Shown: positions 17,172-25,056, counted from the stretch's first letter. The stretch: 64,000 nt of DNA from Pannonibacter phragmitetus DSM 14782 (GCF_000382365.1 NZ_KB908224.1:62001-126000), one strand, 5' to 3'. The notes: generated by a model not told the origin, from the sequence alone. Made by a program: numbers and translations.

Positions 17172-18602
17172 GTGGATGGATGTGCAGTGGGGCTGGAGCT
17201 GGTGCAGGCGCAAGACGGCGGCGGAAAGGCCGGGCAACAGGCGACGGGTCTTCGGCGGCTCTGGCTGCGGCTTGCGGGCGCAGGTGCCCGCAAGGCTGCA
17301 CTGGTGACGCTGGCCATCCGCGTTGCCGGTGCTGCGCTCGCCTATGTGGCGCAGGTGCTGATGGCCCGCTGGATGGGCGCATTTGACTACGGCATCTACT
17401 CGGTCGTCTGGACCATGGTGATGATCCTGTCGGTCTTCGCCTGCCTCGGCTTTTCCTCTTCGGCGGGCCGCTTCATCCCGCTTTACAGCAGCGAAGGGGC
17501 GCTCGCGCTGCTGCGCGGCTATCTCTTCACCAGCCGGATCCTTGTTTTTGGAACGGCCTGTGTCATTGGCGCCGGTGTGGCGCTGCTGGTGCTGGTGCTG
17601 CGTCCCCTTCTTGATCCGGCCTATGTGCAGCCCCTCATGCTGGCGATGCTGGCCCTGCCGTTCTTTGCGCTCGCGGGCGTGCAAGATGGCATTGCCAGAG
17701 CGCATGACCGGCCGGATCTCGGCCTGATGCCAAGCTTTATCTGGCGGCCTCTGCTGATCCTGCTGCTGCTGTTTCTGGCCATGCAGGCCGGTGTTGTCCC
17801 GGATGCAGCCACCGCCGTGCTTGCCGGGGCCATTGCCAGTGCGCTTGTGGCACTGGATCAGCTGTGGCGGCTGAACCGGGTGACCGGCTTGCAGCTGCCG
17901 CGCGGCCCGGGTGCCCATGCGCCGCGCCTGTGGCTGGCGGTTTCCCTCCCGATGCTGCTGGTGGAGGGCTTTCTGCAACTCGTCACCAGCGCCGATGTGA
18001 TCATGGTCAGCTTCTGGCAGAGCCCGGACGAGGTGGCGGTTTATTTTGCCGCCTCAAAAACACTGGCGCTGGTGCATTTCATCTATTTCGCCGTGCGCGC
18101 CGCCTCCGCCCACCGCTTTGCTGCCCTGCACGTGGCTTCCCATGATGCTGCCGGACGCGCAGCCTTCGAGGCCTATGTGCGCCGGGCCGGGTTCTGGACC
18201 TTCTGGCCCTCGGTGGCGGCCGCTGCCGTGCTCATCGCCGCTGCGCCCTTTCTGCTGGCGCTGTTCGGGCCGGGGTTCGAGGCGGGCACAGCGCTGATTG
18301 CCGTGCTGCTCATCGGCGTACTGGCGCGGGCCAGCGCCGGGCCTGCCGATGCGCTTCTCACCATGTGCGGCCTGCAGAAGGCCTGTGCGGCGATCTATTC
18401 CGGCGTCTTCGTGCTCAATGTAGGGCTGAACCTGCTGCTGATCCCGCCTTTCGGGCTGATGGGCGCGGCTGTTGCGACATCCCTTGCCATCACCGGGGAG
18501 GCGCTGGCGCTCATCTTCGTCGCCCGCCGCCGTTTGGGCGTGCTGCCCTTTGCCCCTTTCGCCTTCTCCCTCGCTCTGAGCCGGGAGGGGCGGCATGGCT
18601 GA
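17172..18602 (+). CDS. Lipopolysaccharide/polysaccharide flippase-like membrane protein
   Basis: A 476-residue integral membrane protein with 12-14 hydrophobic helices, of the MATE/Wzx-like (MOP) superfamily of lipid-linked oligosaccharide exporters. Recognisable regions are the N-terminal VAQVLMARWMGAFDYGIYS helix pair, common to polysaccharide exporters, and the C-terminal PPFGLMGAAVATSLA helices. The frame stays open upstream through xthA, so the start is a choice: GTG 17172 has AGGA 7 bases before it. The 3' end overlaps the next gene by 8 bases, indicating co-translation with a CelD-like acyltransferase. Substrate unknown; an exopolysaccharide or envelope glycan is the likely cargo. Confidence 0.82.
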   Translation: MDGCAVGLELVQAQDGGGKAGQQATGLRRLWLRLAGAGARKAALVTLAIRVAGAALAYVAQVLMARWMGAFDYGIYSVVWTMVMILSVFACLGFSSSAGRFIPLYSSEGALALLRGYLFTSRILVFGTACVIGAGVALLVLVLRPLLDPAYVQPLMLAMLALPFFALAGVQDGIARAHDRPDLGLMPSFIWRPLLILLLLFLAMQAGVVPDAATAVLAGAIASALVALDQLWRLNRVTGLQLPRGPGAHAPRLWLAVSLPMLLVEGFLQLVTSADVIMVSFWQSPDEVAVYFAASKTLALVHFIYFAVRAASAHRFAALHVASHDAAGRAAFEAYVRRAGFWTFWPSVAAAAVLIAAAPFLLALFGPGFEAGTALIAVLLIGVLARASAGPADALLTMCGLQKACAAIYSGVFVLNVGLNLLLIPPFGLMGAAVATSLAITGEALALIFVARRRLGVLPFAPFAFSLALSREGRHG

Positions 18603-19704
18603 GACAAAGGCATCACTGGAAGGCCTGCTGCTGCCGGTGGCCGATGCACCGGAGTGGGATGTGCTCGTGGGGGAGGCGTTGAGCCCCAACCCCTTCTTCT
18701 CTCCGGCCTTTCTTGTGCCTTATGCCGCCCATCTCGGGCCGTCTGACCTGAGGCTTGCCGTGGTGCGCGAAAGGGGTGGCGGGCGCTGGCTGGCAGCGGC
18801 TCCCGTTGCGCTACGGCGCTGCGGTTTCCTCTTCCGGGAGCGGACGTTCTGGGCGGCAGAATATGGCCCGCTTGGTGTTCTTCTGGTGCATCCGCAGGCG
18901 CCGGATGAAGCGCTGGCCTTGCTGCTGGAGACAGCTGCTAATAGCTCGCTCCTTCTGCGCCTGCCGTTCCTGCCCGTGGCCGGTGCCGTGACGGAGCGGC
19001 TGAAGGCGGCTGCAAGGAACTGGCACTGGCTGGAAGGGCAGGTGGAAGAGCGCGCGTCTCATGATGGCGGGGCAGACGGCGAGGCACAGTTTGCCGCTGC
19101 CCTGACCACCAAACGCCGCAAGGAGATGGAGCGACTGAAGCGCCGTCTCTCGGAAGACGGTGAACTGGTCTTCGACAGCCTGCGAGGTGCCGAAGCCTTG
19201 GCCGCCATGGCAGAGTTTCTGGCGCTGGAGCGTTCCGGCTGGAAGGGCAGGGGCGCAACGGCGCTCGCTAGCCGCGAGGCAACGCATCGCTTTGCGGAAG
19301 GATTCGCTGCCCGGCTTGCAGGGCAGGATGGATTGCGGCTGGACCGGATGCGGCTTGATGGCAGGCCGCTGGCCCTGCTCGCGGTTATCAAGTCAGGCGG
19401 CCGTGCCTTTGCCTGGAAGATTGCCTTTGACGAGGGCTTCGCCCGCTTTTCGCCCGGCCAGCATTTGGCCCTGCATGCCATGCGGCAGACGCTCGCCGAC
19501 CCATTGCTGCCGCTCGGCGGCGATTCCCTTGCGGTGCCCGGCCACCCGATGATCGAGCCCCTGTGGCGCGGGCGCATGGCCTATGCCCATCCCGTGCTGC
19601 TGCGCGGTGCGGCGGGCGCTCTGCTGCACCGGCTGCACAGGCTGGATGCCTTCGCCTTCCGCGCCGCCAAGGCGCTGGCGCGGCGGATCTTGCGGCGAAG
19701 GTGA
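18595..19704 (+). CDS. GNAT acyltransferase of the CelD/BcsL (BioF2-like) type
   Basis: A 369-residue protein with an acyltransferase core in the C-terminal half (about residues 155-310), containing the segment TKRRKEMERLKRRL and the FAWKIAFDEGFARFSPGQHL stretch typical of the 'CelD/BcsL involved in cellulose biosynthesis' family. That family is thought to modify extracellular glycans. It overlaps the upstream flippase-like gene by 8 bases, which supports a joint role in making or exporting a decorated surface glycan. No glycosyltransferase is next to it. The C-terminus is unusually basic and Arg-rich. Confidence 0.8.
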   Translation: MAETKASLEGLLLPVADAPEWDVLVGEALSPNPFFSPAFLVPYAAHLGPSDLRLAVVRERGGGRWLAAAPVALRRCGFLFRERTFWAAEYGPLGVLLVHPQAPDEALALLLETAANSSLLLRLPFLPVAGAVTERLKAAARNWHWLEGQVEERASHDGGADGEAQFAAALTTKRRKEMERLKRRLSEDGELVFDSLRGAEALAAMAEFLALERSGWKGRGATALASREATHRFAEGFAARLAGQDGLRLDRMRLDGRPLALLAVIKSGGRAFAWKIAFDEGFARFSPGQHLALHAMRQTLADPLLPLGGDSLAVPGHPMIEPLWRGRMAYAHPVLLRGAAGALLHRLHRLDAFAFRAAKALARRILRRR

Positions 19705-19707
19705 TCT

Positions 19708-21336
19708 TCAGCCCTCTTCCCGCGCCAGATCCCGCAGGGTGCGGCGGATGATCTTGCCGGTGGTGGTCATCGGCAGTTCCTTGATGAAGGCGATCTCGCG
19801 CGGATATTCATGCGCCGACAGGCGCTGGCGCACATGGTCGCGGATCGCCTCTTCCAGCTCCGGAGAGGGCTTGTGCCCCTCGGCCAGCACCACATAGGCC
19901 TTGACGATTTCCGTGCGCAGCGGGTCCGGCTTGCCGATGACGGCGGCCAGCGCCACCGCCGGATGGGTCAACAGGCAATCCTCGATCTCGCCGGGGCCAA
20001 TGCGGTAGCTGGCAGAGGTGATGAGGTCGTCATCGCGCCCGGTGAAATAGACATAGCCATCGGCGTCCATCTCGCCCTGATCGCCGGTCGTCATCCAGTC
20101 ACCGATGAATTTTTCCGCCGTGGCCTCCGGCTTGTTCCAGTAGCTGAGGAACATCACCGGATCGGGGCGGCGGATGGCGATCTGTCCCAGCGTGCCGGGC
20201 GGCAGGGGATTGCCCCCCTCATCGATCACCGCCACCTCATGGCCGGGAATGGCAACGCCGATGGCGCCCGCCCGGCTGATGCCGAGCCCCGCGCAGGAGC
20301 CGAGCACCGCGTTGCATTCGGTCTGGCCGTAGAACTCATTCACGGGCAGGCCCAGCTCAGCCTTCGCCCAGTCATAGGCCTCACGGCCCAGCGACTCGCC
20401 CGCAGACCCGATGCTGCGCAGGGCAAGGCGGAAGCGCCTGCCGGGGCTGTCCACCGCCCGCAGCATCTTCAGCGCCGTGGGCGGGATGAAGGCATTGCGC
20501 ACGCCTTCCCGCTGCATCAGCGCAAAGGCGGCCTCCGGGTCAAACTTGCGGGCCGCATTGGCAATCACCGGCACGCCCAGATGCAGGGCCGGGAACAGCG
20601 CATTCAGCAGCCCGCCCGCCCAGGCCCAGTCGGCCGGCGTCCACAGCAGGTCGCCCGGCTGGCCGAGAAATTCCTGCGACAGCTCGATGCCCGGCAGATG
20701 GCCCAAGAGCACCCGGTGGCCATGCAGCACGCCCTTGGGCTGGCCGGTGGTGCCGGAGGTGTAGATCATCAGTGCCGGATCATGGAGGCTTGATGCTACG
20801 GTGGTGAAGCTGTCCCGCGCCTTTGCACACAAGGCAGAAAGGCTCTCGCTGCCGCTTTCCGGCGCACCGGTGGTGATCAGCAGCTCCAGCCCCGGCAGAT
20901 CCGCCTTGAGCGGCAGCACCTTGGCAAGGCCCTGATCATTGGTGATCAGCGCCCGCGCACCGGAATCGCCCAGCCGGTAGCGCAGGGCCTCGGGGCCGAA
21001 CAGGGCCGCCAGCGGCACGGCAATGGCGCCCATGCGGTAGATGGCGAGATGGGCAATCGCCGTCCAGGCGCATTGCGGCAGCAGCAGCGCCACCCGGTCG
21101 CCTTGCGATATGCCTTTTGCAGACAGAGCGTTGGCAAGCTGTGCAGAGGCGCGCTCAAGCGCCGAGTAGCTCCAGTCCGTGGCCTTGCCGTCCTCGCCGA
21201 TCTCGCGGATGGCCAGCCGGTCTGCTTCGGCGGCGGCCCATGCCTCGCAGGTGGAAGATGCAATGTTGTAGCGCTCGGGCAGCTGCCAGGTGAACTGGCG
21301 CCGCAAGCTGCCGAAATCTTCTGCCCGCTGAAGCAT
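19708..21336 (-). CDS. AMP-forming acyl-CoA synthetase (ACSM/medium-chain type)
   Basis: A 542-residue member of the ANL superfamily, which activates a carboxylic acid to acyl-AMP and then acyl-CoA. The P-loop YTSGTTGQPKGVLHGH, the aromatic motif EFYGQTECN, the hinge region TGDQGEMDADGYVYFTGRDD and the C-terminal catalytic lysine motif TTTGKIIRRTLRDL are all present. The layout resembles medium-chain or benzoate-type ACSM enzymes more than acetyl-CoA synthetase; the acid used is not known. It converges on the acyltransferase gene, with 3 bases between them. Confidence 0.88.
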   Translation of the reverse strand: MLQRAEDFGSLRRQFTWQLPERYNIASSTCEAWAAAEADRLAIREIGEDGKATDWSYSALERASAQLANALSAKGISQGDRVALLLPQCAWTAIAHLAIYRMGAIAVPLAALFGPEALRYRLGDSGARALITNDQGLAKVLPLKADLPGLELLITTGAPESGSESLSALCAKARDSFTTVASSLHDPALMIYTSGTTGQPKGVLHGHRVLLGHLPGIELSQEFLGQPGDLLWTPADWAWAGGLLNALFPALHLGVPVIANAARKFDPEAAFALMQREGVRNAFIPPTALKMLRAVDSPGRRFRLALRSIGSAGESLGREAYDWAKAELGLPVNEFYGQTECNAVLGSCAGLGISRAGAIGVAIPGHEVAVIDEGGNPLPPGTLGQIAIRRPDPVMFLSYWNKPEATAEKFIGDWMTTGDQGEMDADGYVYFTGRDDDLITSASYRIGPGEIEDCLLTHPAVALAAVIGKPDPLRTEIVKAYVVLAEGHKPSPELEEAIRDHVRQRLSAHEYPREIAFIKELPMTTTGKIIRRTLRDLAREEG

Positions 21337-21436
21337 GGCCTTGTCCCGTCACAAACCGGAGGCGGAGCCTATCCCCCTCCGTGCTGCGGTGCAATAACCT
21401 TGGTAAAGCTGACAGCCCACCGGGCCAAAGGTTGGG

Positions 21437-21898
21437 TCAGTTCAGCTGCACCAGTGCAAGGTTGAGCGCCGTGGCAAAGCTGACCCATGCGGCATAGGGC
21501 ACGAAGAGCAGGGCGGCCAGCCTGTCACGACCCAAGCCCACCCCGATGAAGGCGAGGATCGCGGCCAATAGCGCCAGAATGATGCCGAGCCCCGCATCCA
21601 GCCGGTGCAGGGTGAAGACGGTGGGGCTCCAGGCGAAGTTGAGCACCATCTGCAGCACCCACAGCCGGAACAGGGTGGAGCCTGCGCCGCCCCCAAAGCT
21701 GCGCCAGCCGGCAATGCCGATGAGGATGTAGAGCACGGTCCAGGCTGGGCCGAAGAGCCAGTTGGGCGGGGTGAAGGAGGGTTTGGCGAGACTGGCATAC
21801 CAGTCGCCGGGCAGGTTCGTGGCGCCGATCAGCAGCCCGCCGCCGACGCTGATGAGAAGGAAGACGGCGAGAAGGGGGAGCGGTGGCTTGCGTGTCAT
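21437..21898 (-). CDS. tspO: TspO/MBR family protein
   Basis: A 153-residue five-helix membrane protein. Hallmarks of the tryptophan-rich sensory protein family are visible: WYASLAKPSFTPPNWLFGPAW in the first loop, YILIGIAGWR, and LNFAWSPTVF in helix 3. Bacterial TspO binds tetrapyrroles and in Rhodobacter affects photosynthesis-gene control and porphyrin export. The link to B12/haem metabolism in this organism is only suggestive. Confidence 0.93.
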   Translation of the reverse strand: MTRKPPLPLLAVFLLISVGGGLLIGATNLPGDWYASLAKPSFTPPNWLFGPAWTVLYILIGIAGWRSFGGGAGSTLFRLWVLQMVLNFAWSPTVFTLHRLDAGLGIILALLAAILAFIGVGLGRDRLAALLFVPYAAWVSFATALNLALVQLN

Positions 21899-21989
21899 TA
21901 CGTGTCTCCAGAGGTTTGGAAATGGGGTTCGCGTCCCGTTCCGTCTGTTCCCTCAGATCAGTCAGCACCGGCGTGGCGGGCTGCCGCGC

Positions 21990-22394
21990 TCATGTCTCCT
22001 CCATGGCCTCGACATAGTACCAGCGGCCGGATTTCTTGCGGAAACGGCTGAGTTCCCGGTGTATGTGCAATTGTGCACAAGACAGATAACGCGCCTCGAA
22101 CAGCACCGTTCCATCCCGGTCATCCGCTCCGCCGCCGGTGGTCTGCAGCACCTTGAGCCCCGTCCACCGGCTCTCCGATGCCCAGCGGGCGGTGGCCGCC
22201 TCGTCAAAGCCCGGCTGATATTTCGGCCAGAGCGTGTCCTTCAGATAGGCGATGTCCTGCATCACATAGGCGCTATAGCGCGAGCGCATCAGTGCCTCCG
22301 CCGTCCCCGCCACAGCCTTGCGCGCCAGCACCGGCCCGCAGCACAGCGCAAGGGCCTGGCCGGAACCGCAGGGGCAGGGGGATGCATCAGTCAT
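21990..22394 (-). CDS. YchJ-family protein with N-terminal SEC-C zinc motif
   Basis: A 134-residue protein. The N-terminus carries the SEC-C motif CPCGSG...LCCGP (zinc site, residues about 7-20). The rest is the YchJ NTF2-like fold with MRSRYSAYVMQD and the C-terminal GRWYYVEA strand. Function unknown; SEC-C motifs are found on SecA and on various nucleic-acid or ribosome-associated proteins. It is the last normal-composition gene before the AT-rich island, whose composition change begins about 50-100 bp beyond its start. Confidence 0.88.
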   Translation of the reverse strand: MTDASPCPCGSGQALALCCGPVLARKAVAGTAEALMRSRYSAYVMQDIAYLKDTLWPKYQPGFDEAATARWASESRWTGLKVLQTTGGGADDRDGTVLFEARYLSCAQLHIHRELSRFRKKSGRWYYVEAMEET

Positions 22395-22439
22395 GAGGGG
22401 AGGCCCGCAATGGAAAGGATCAGGGGCTGATATCTAGCG

Positions 22440-23107
22440 CGGATGGGAGGGGGCGTCGAGGTGGGCAAAGCTGACGATCTTTTGTAAAAGCGAGTATTTT
22501 AAAATCGATATTTTTATTGAAGAATTGTTCCGGTCATCTGAATGAGAAATCCGATAAAGATCATAACCAGTCCCCTCTTCCAATACATAAATCTTGCCAT
22601 TGTTTCTGTTTCTTTTTCGTTTTCATCGAATAAATCTATATCGTTGTCTTCGGTTAGTTCTCTCATTATGTGGGAGGGTGGCCCGTAGGGATATTTTTCT
22701 TCGTCTGTGTAAAGCGTAAGTATATCTGACCACTCGTCATCAATGAATATTCGGGCTAATCCAGCCACATCAATTAGCATTCCGCTTATGATTAGAGTCT
22801 TTGCATTTAGGTATATTATAGAGTAAATAATCATTACTATAGATACTAGTATGGAAATTTTAATTGATGCTCTTGCTTTTTTGATCAATTCGAGTCGATT
22901 TTCCGTAATTCGAGATAGTAAAATTGAAAAAATAATTCTTGCCAACACTCTTTCTGCTTTGTCGTAATAAATCTCAATGTATTTTATGGCATCAGATAGG
23001 ATGTATTTGTTCATATTTGGTGGCCTGCTATTTTTTGTGCTATTTTGTGATTTTTCTTGATGAAACTCAACCTTGATTTGTGTCTACGTGATATATTTTG
23101 TTTTGCC
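22440..23107. mobile_element. AT-rich foreign segment interrupting a mobile-mystery locus
   Basis: Base composition drops sharply here: by eye about one third G+C, against more than 60 % on either side. The segment holds one coding sequence and AT-rich flanks. Its right side cuts into a gene for mobile mystery protein B, whose first about 20 codons have normal composition while the following ones do not. The left side lies between this segment and YchJ. I see no transposase, integrase or terminal inverted repeats, so the mechanism of arrival is unknown and the borders are approximate. Confidence 0.6.
22514..23014 (-). CDS. Unrecognised small membrane protein, AT-rich, likely transferred
   Basis: A 166-residue protein I do not recognise. 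Residues 1-48 are a charged, helical soluble part. Two adjacent membrane helices follow (about 50-67 and 69-90, the second with SGMLIDVAGLARI), then an acidic loop (about 92-140, with DNDIDLFDENEKETE), and a C-terminal membrane helix (about 148-165, RGLVMIFIGFLIQMTG). Codon use is strongly A/T-ended, unlike every neighbour. It lies on the same strand as, and 157 bp downstream of, the mobile mystery protein A gene, in the place normally held by the Fic-type partner. A toxin or anti-phage effector role is conceivable but unproven. Ribosome-binding site weak. Confidence 0.7.
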   Translation of the reverse strand: MNKYILSDAIKYIEIYYDKAERVLARIIFSILLSRITENRLELIKKARASIKISILVSIVMIIYSIIYLNAKTLIISGMLIDVAGLARIFIDDEWSDILTLYTDEEKYPYGPPSHIMRELTEDNDIDLFDENEKETETMARFMYWKRGLVMIFIGFLIQMTGTILQ

Positions 23108-23171
23108 TGAACAGGAACCCTTCCATTTCGTCCGGGTCGAGAGGTGTTGCGCCTTCAGGCTCCGTAAACAT
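23067..23171 (-). pseudogene. Mobile mystery protein B (Fic-type), N-terminal remnant only
   Basis: Immediately after mobile mystery protein A, with stop and start overlapping as TGATG (the TGA of A and the ATG of B share a base at 23171), a 34-codon frame begins MFTEPEGATPLDPDEMEGF. The EGATPLDPDE stretch is the characteristic beginning of mobile mystery protein B, a Fic-domain protein of about 200 residues. After about residue 20 the sequence departs from the family, becomes AT-rich and stops at 23067. No Fic motif (HPFxxGNGR) follows, so the toxin body has been lost or replaced. Confidence 0.72.
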
Positions 23172-23638
23172 CAGGGTTTCTCCCAGAAGTCCGAAGGCCT
23201 CTCACGCAATATCTCGCTGCTCAGCCGGCCGATCTCGGCCTGAATCTGGTCTTGGGTGAGGGATTGCTGTTCCAGTGCCATATGTGCACTGGCGCGGCGG
23301 ATGATGCTTTCTGCCTTGCTGCGGGCCTGGGCTTCGAGCATCTCTTCCACGCTGCCCTCCGGCACGATGGCGTAGACGAAGCGCCCGCCCAGAGCCCTGG
23401 CCAGTTTCTCCATGTGCTGCAGGGTTACGCCGCCCTCCAGTTCCTTGCGTTCTGCCTGATAGACCGCCGCCTTTGTCACGCCCAGCCGCCGCGCCAGCGC
23501 TGGAGCGGACATGCCGAGAGCCTTGCGCATGGCCGCAATCCAGCCTCCGGCAGGAGGGGGCACCTGCCCGAGTTGCTCTCCGGCCCGGTCCAGAAGCCTT
23601 GCATACTGGCGCATTGCGGTGTCTTTGACGCTTGGCAT
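23171..23638 (-). CDS. Mobile mystery protein A (XRE-type regulator/antitoxin)
   Basis: A 155-residue helix-turn-helix protein of the 'mobile mystery protein A' family, found on plasmids and integrated elements next to the Fic protein B. GWIAAMRKALGMSAPALARR and LGVTKAAVYQAERKELEGGV form the helix-turn-helix (about residues 32-70). The family C-terminal part follows: GRFVYAIVPEGSVEEMLEAQ and the HMALEQQSL segment. ATG 23638 was chosen because the family begins close to the conserved RQYARLLDRAG; ATG 23653 and 23692 are in frame but the former lies inside an operator arm. It looks intact, while its partner is truncated. Confidence 0.85.
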   Translation of the reverse strand: MPSVKDTAMRQYARLLDRAGEQLGQVPPPAGGWIAAMRKALGMSAPALARRLGVTKAAVYQAERKELEGGVTLQHMEKLARALGGRFVYAIVPEGSVEEMLEAQARSKAESIIRRASAHMALEQQSLTQDQIQAEIGRLSSEILRERPSDFWEKP

Positions 23639-23647
23639 GGTATATTC

Positions 23648-23692
23648 ATCCATATTCTTTCTGATAGTGAAAGAGTATGGATTGATATCCAT
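23648..23692. promoter_or_regulatory. Inverted-repeat operator upstream of mobile mystery protein A
   Basis: ATCCATATTCTTTC (23648-23661) and GAAAGAGTATGGAT (23669-23682) form a 14-base inverted repeat with a single mismatch and a 7-base spacer. A third half-site, ATCCAT, follows at 23687-23692. The array lies 10-55 bases before the chosen start codon, where an XRE antitoxin would bind to repress its own operon. Confidence 0.62.
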
Positions 23693-23874
23693 TATGTGTC
23701 AAAAGGGATATGCATCGATATATGAACGGTGATGGCGCCGTGCTTGGGCGTCAGAAGGCAATCAGATTTGCCCATGCGTGCTTATGGCAGGCCGCGCAGA
23801 ATGGGCGCGCAGGTGGCTGGACCTGCCGCGTCACAGATTTGAAACTGAATGGAAAATCAAAATAAAGAACCTGC

Positions 23875-23950
23875 TGGTGGAGCCGAGGGGAATCGAACCC
23901 CTGACCTCTGCAGTGCGATTGCAGCGCTCTCCCATCTGAGCTACGGCCCC
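23875..23950 (-). tRNA. tRNA-Ala (anticodon CGC)
   Basis: A complete 76-nt cloverleaf with encoded CCA. The acceptor stem GGGGCCG / CGGCTCC has the G3-U70 wobble that defines alanine tRNA. The anticodon stem CTGCA/TGCAG encloses loop ATCGCAC (anticodon CGC, reading GCG). The T-arm is AGGGG-TTCGATT-CCCCT. The 3' end points toward the mobile-mystery island 180 bp away, the usual orientation for tRNA-targeted integration, although I found no matching att repeat on the far side. Confidence 0.97.
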
Positions 23951-24193
23951 TGAGCAGGTGGCGGAATTTAGGAGGGGCTCCGAAGATCTGTCAAGCACGT
24001 GGTTCTACGCCCTGCCGTTTCCTGCTGGTGCGGTTCGGGCGCGTGTTCAGGCCCGTCCCGGAGACGCTGCGTGCAGGTCAGGGGGACTGCAAAGGCCCGT
24101 CACTTAATCCTGTTCAAGATGATGCCTTGCGGCGGCACCTGTGCGCCGCTACATCATGCAGAACGGAACGTCATTGCAAAGCGGAACTTAATC

Positions 24194-24484
24194 ATGCTCG
24201 CCATTCTGAATGTGGTCATGCTGGTCTTGCAGCTTTATACCTACGTGATCATCGCCAGCGCGATCTTCTCGTGGCTCTATGCCTTCAATGTGGTGAACAC
24301 GAACAATCAGTTCGTGGCTACGATTGGACAGACGCTCTATGCTCTCACCGAGCCGCTGCTGCGCCCGATCCGCCGTGTGGTGCCTTCCGTCGGCGGGCTG
24401 GATCTTTCGGCCATCGTGCTGCTGCTGCTGATCTTCCTGCTTCAGAACGTGATTTCAATTTATCTCTATCGTCTTTTTTCGTGA
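24194..24484 (+). CDS. YggT family membrane protein
   Basis: A 96-residue protein with one or two YggT repeats: hydrophobic helices flanking the loop TLYALTEPLLRPIRRVVPSVGGLDLS, which is the family signature (E-P-L-L-x-P-I-R-R). It is an inner-membrane protein; homologues are linked to osmotic stress, Sec/division or plastid cytochrome assembly, with no settled biochemical role. The frame continues upstream, but conserved sequence begins at ATG 24194. Its TGA overlaps the ATG of the next gene (TGATG at 24482-24486). Confidence 0.92.
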   Translation: MLAILNVVMLVLQLYTYVIIASAIFSWLYAFNVVNTNNQFVATIGQTLYALTEPLLRPIRRVVPSVGGLDLSAIVLLLLIFLLQNVISIYLYRLFS

Positions 24485-24807
24485 TGGCGGGGCCGGAACG
24501 GCCCTGGCGTCCGGTCAAGGGCGGGGTCAGCGTCGATGTGCGCCTGACGCCGCGCTCCGGTCACGACCGGGTCGATGGCCTGTCGGCGCTCTCAGATGGC
24601 CGCCAGGTGCTGGCGGCGCGGGTGCGGGCCGTGCCGGAAAAGGGCGCGGCCAATGCCGCGCTTGAAGTGCTGATGGCCAAGACCCTCGGCTTGCCGAAGT
24701 CCGCCGTGGCGCTGCAGGCGGGCTCCACCGCCCGCATCAAGACGCTGCACGTCTCCGGCGAGCCCGAAGCGCTGATGGCAGCGCTTGAGGCGGTGTGCGG
24801 CGGGTGA
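24484..24807 (+). CDS. DUF167 (YggU) family protein
   Basis: A 107-residue protein of the YggU/DUF167 family, known as small alpha/beta folds of unknown function. The conserved VDVRLTPRSGHDRVDG start and the VRAVPEKGAANAALEVLMAK core are visible. It overlaps the yggT-like gene by one base, giving the widely conserved yggT-yggU pair, so the two are co-translated. It converges on the Trm112 gene. Confidence 0.92.
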   Translation: MAGPERPWRPVKGGVSVDVRLTPRSGHDRVDGLSALSDGRQVLAARVRAVPEKGAANAALEVLMAKTLGLPKSAVALQAGSTARIKTLHVSGEPEALMAALEAVCGG

Positions 24808-24828
24808 GGCGTTCGCGCAGAGCGGCGA

Positions 24829-25032
24829 TCAGTCTTCGATCTTGCGCGCTTCGTCCGGCAGCATGATCGGGATGCCGTCCTTGATCGGATAGGCCAGCTT
24901 GGCGGCGCGGGAGATTAGTTCCTGTGCATTGGCATCATATTCCAGCGTGGTCTTGGTCAGCGGGCAGACGAGAAGCTCCAGCATCTTGCGGTCGATCTGT
25001 CTGGCACTGTGTGAAGCGGCGGTTTCCGTCAT
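24829..25032 (-). CDS. Trm112 family protein (YcaR-like)
   Basis: A 67-residue small zinc-ribbon-like protein of the Trm112/UPF0434 family. [23 protein letters not shown] holds only the first Cys of the usual CPxC pair. The C-terminal [20 protein letters not shown] is highly typical. Trm112-like proteins in eukaryotes and archaea activate methyltransferases; the bacterial role is poorly defined. It is the last gene of a minus-strand run cnoX-like, Lon-N, Trm112, with 24 bp to the gene before it. Confidence 0.92.
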   Translation of the reverse strand: MTETAASHSARQIDRKMLELLVCPLTKTTLEYDANAQELISRAAKLAYPIKDGIPIMLPDEARKIED

Positions 25033-25056
25033 CTGGGCGTTCCAGTCTTTCGAGGC

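Noticed and set aside
22395-23875. Duplicated tRNA-Ala 3' end as an attachment-site pair
   Set aside because: I looked for the tRNA 3' sequence (GGGGTTCGATTCCCC region and acceptor end) on the far side of the island and found no match.
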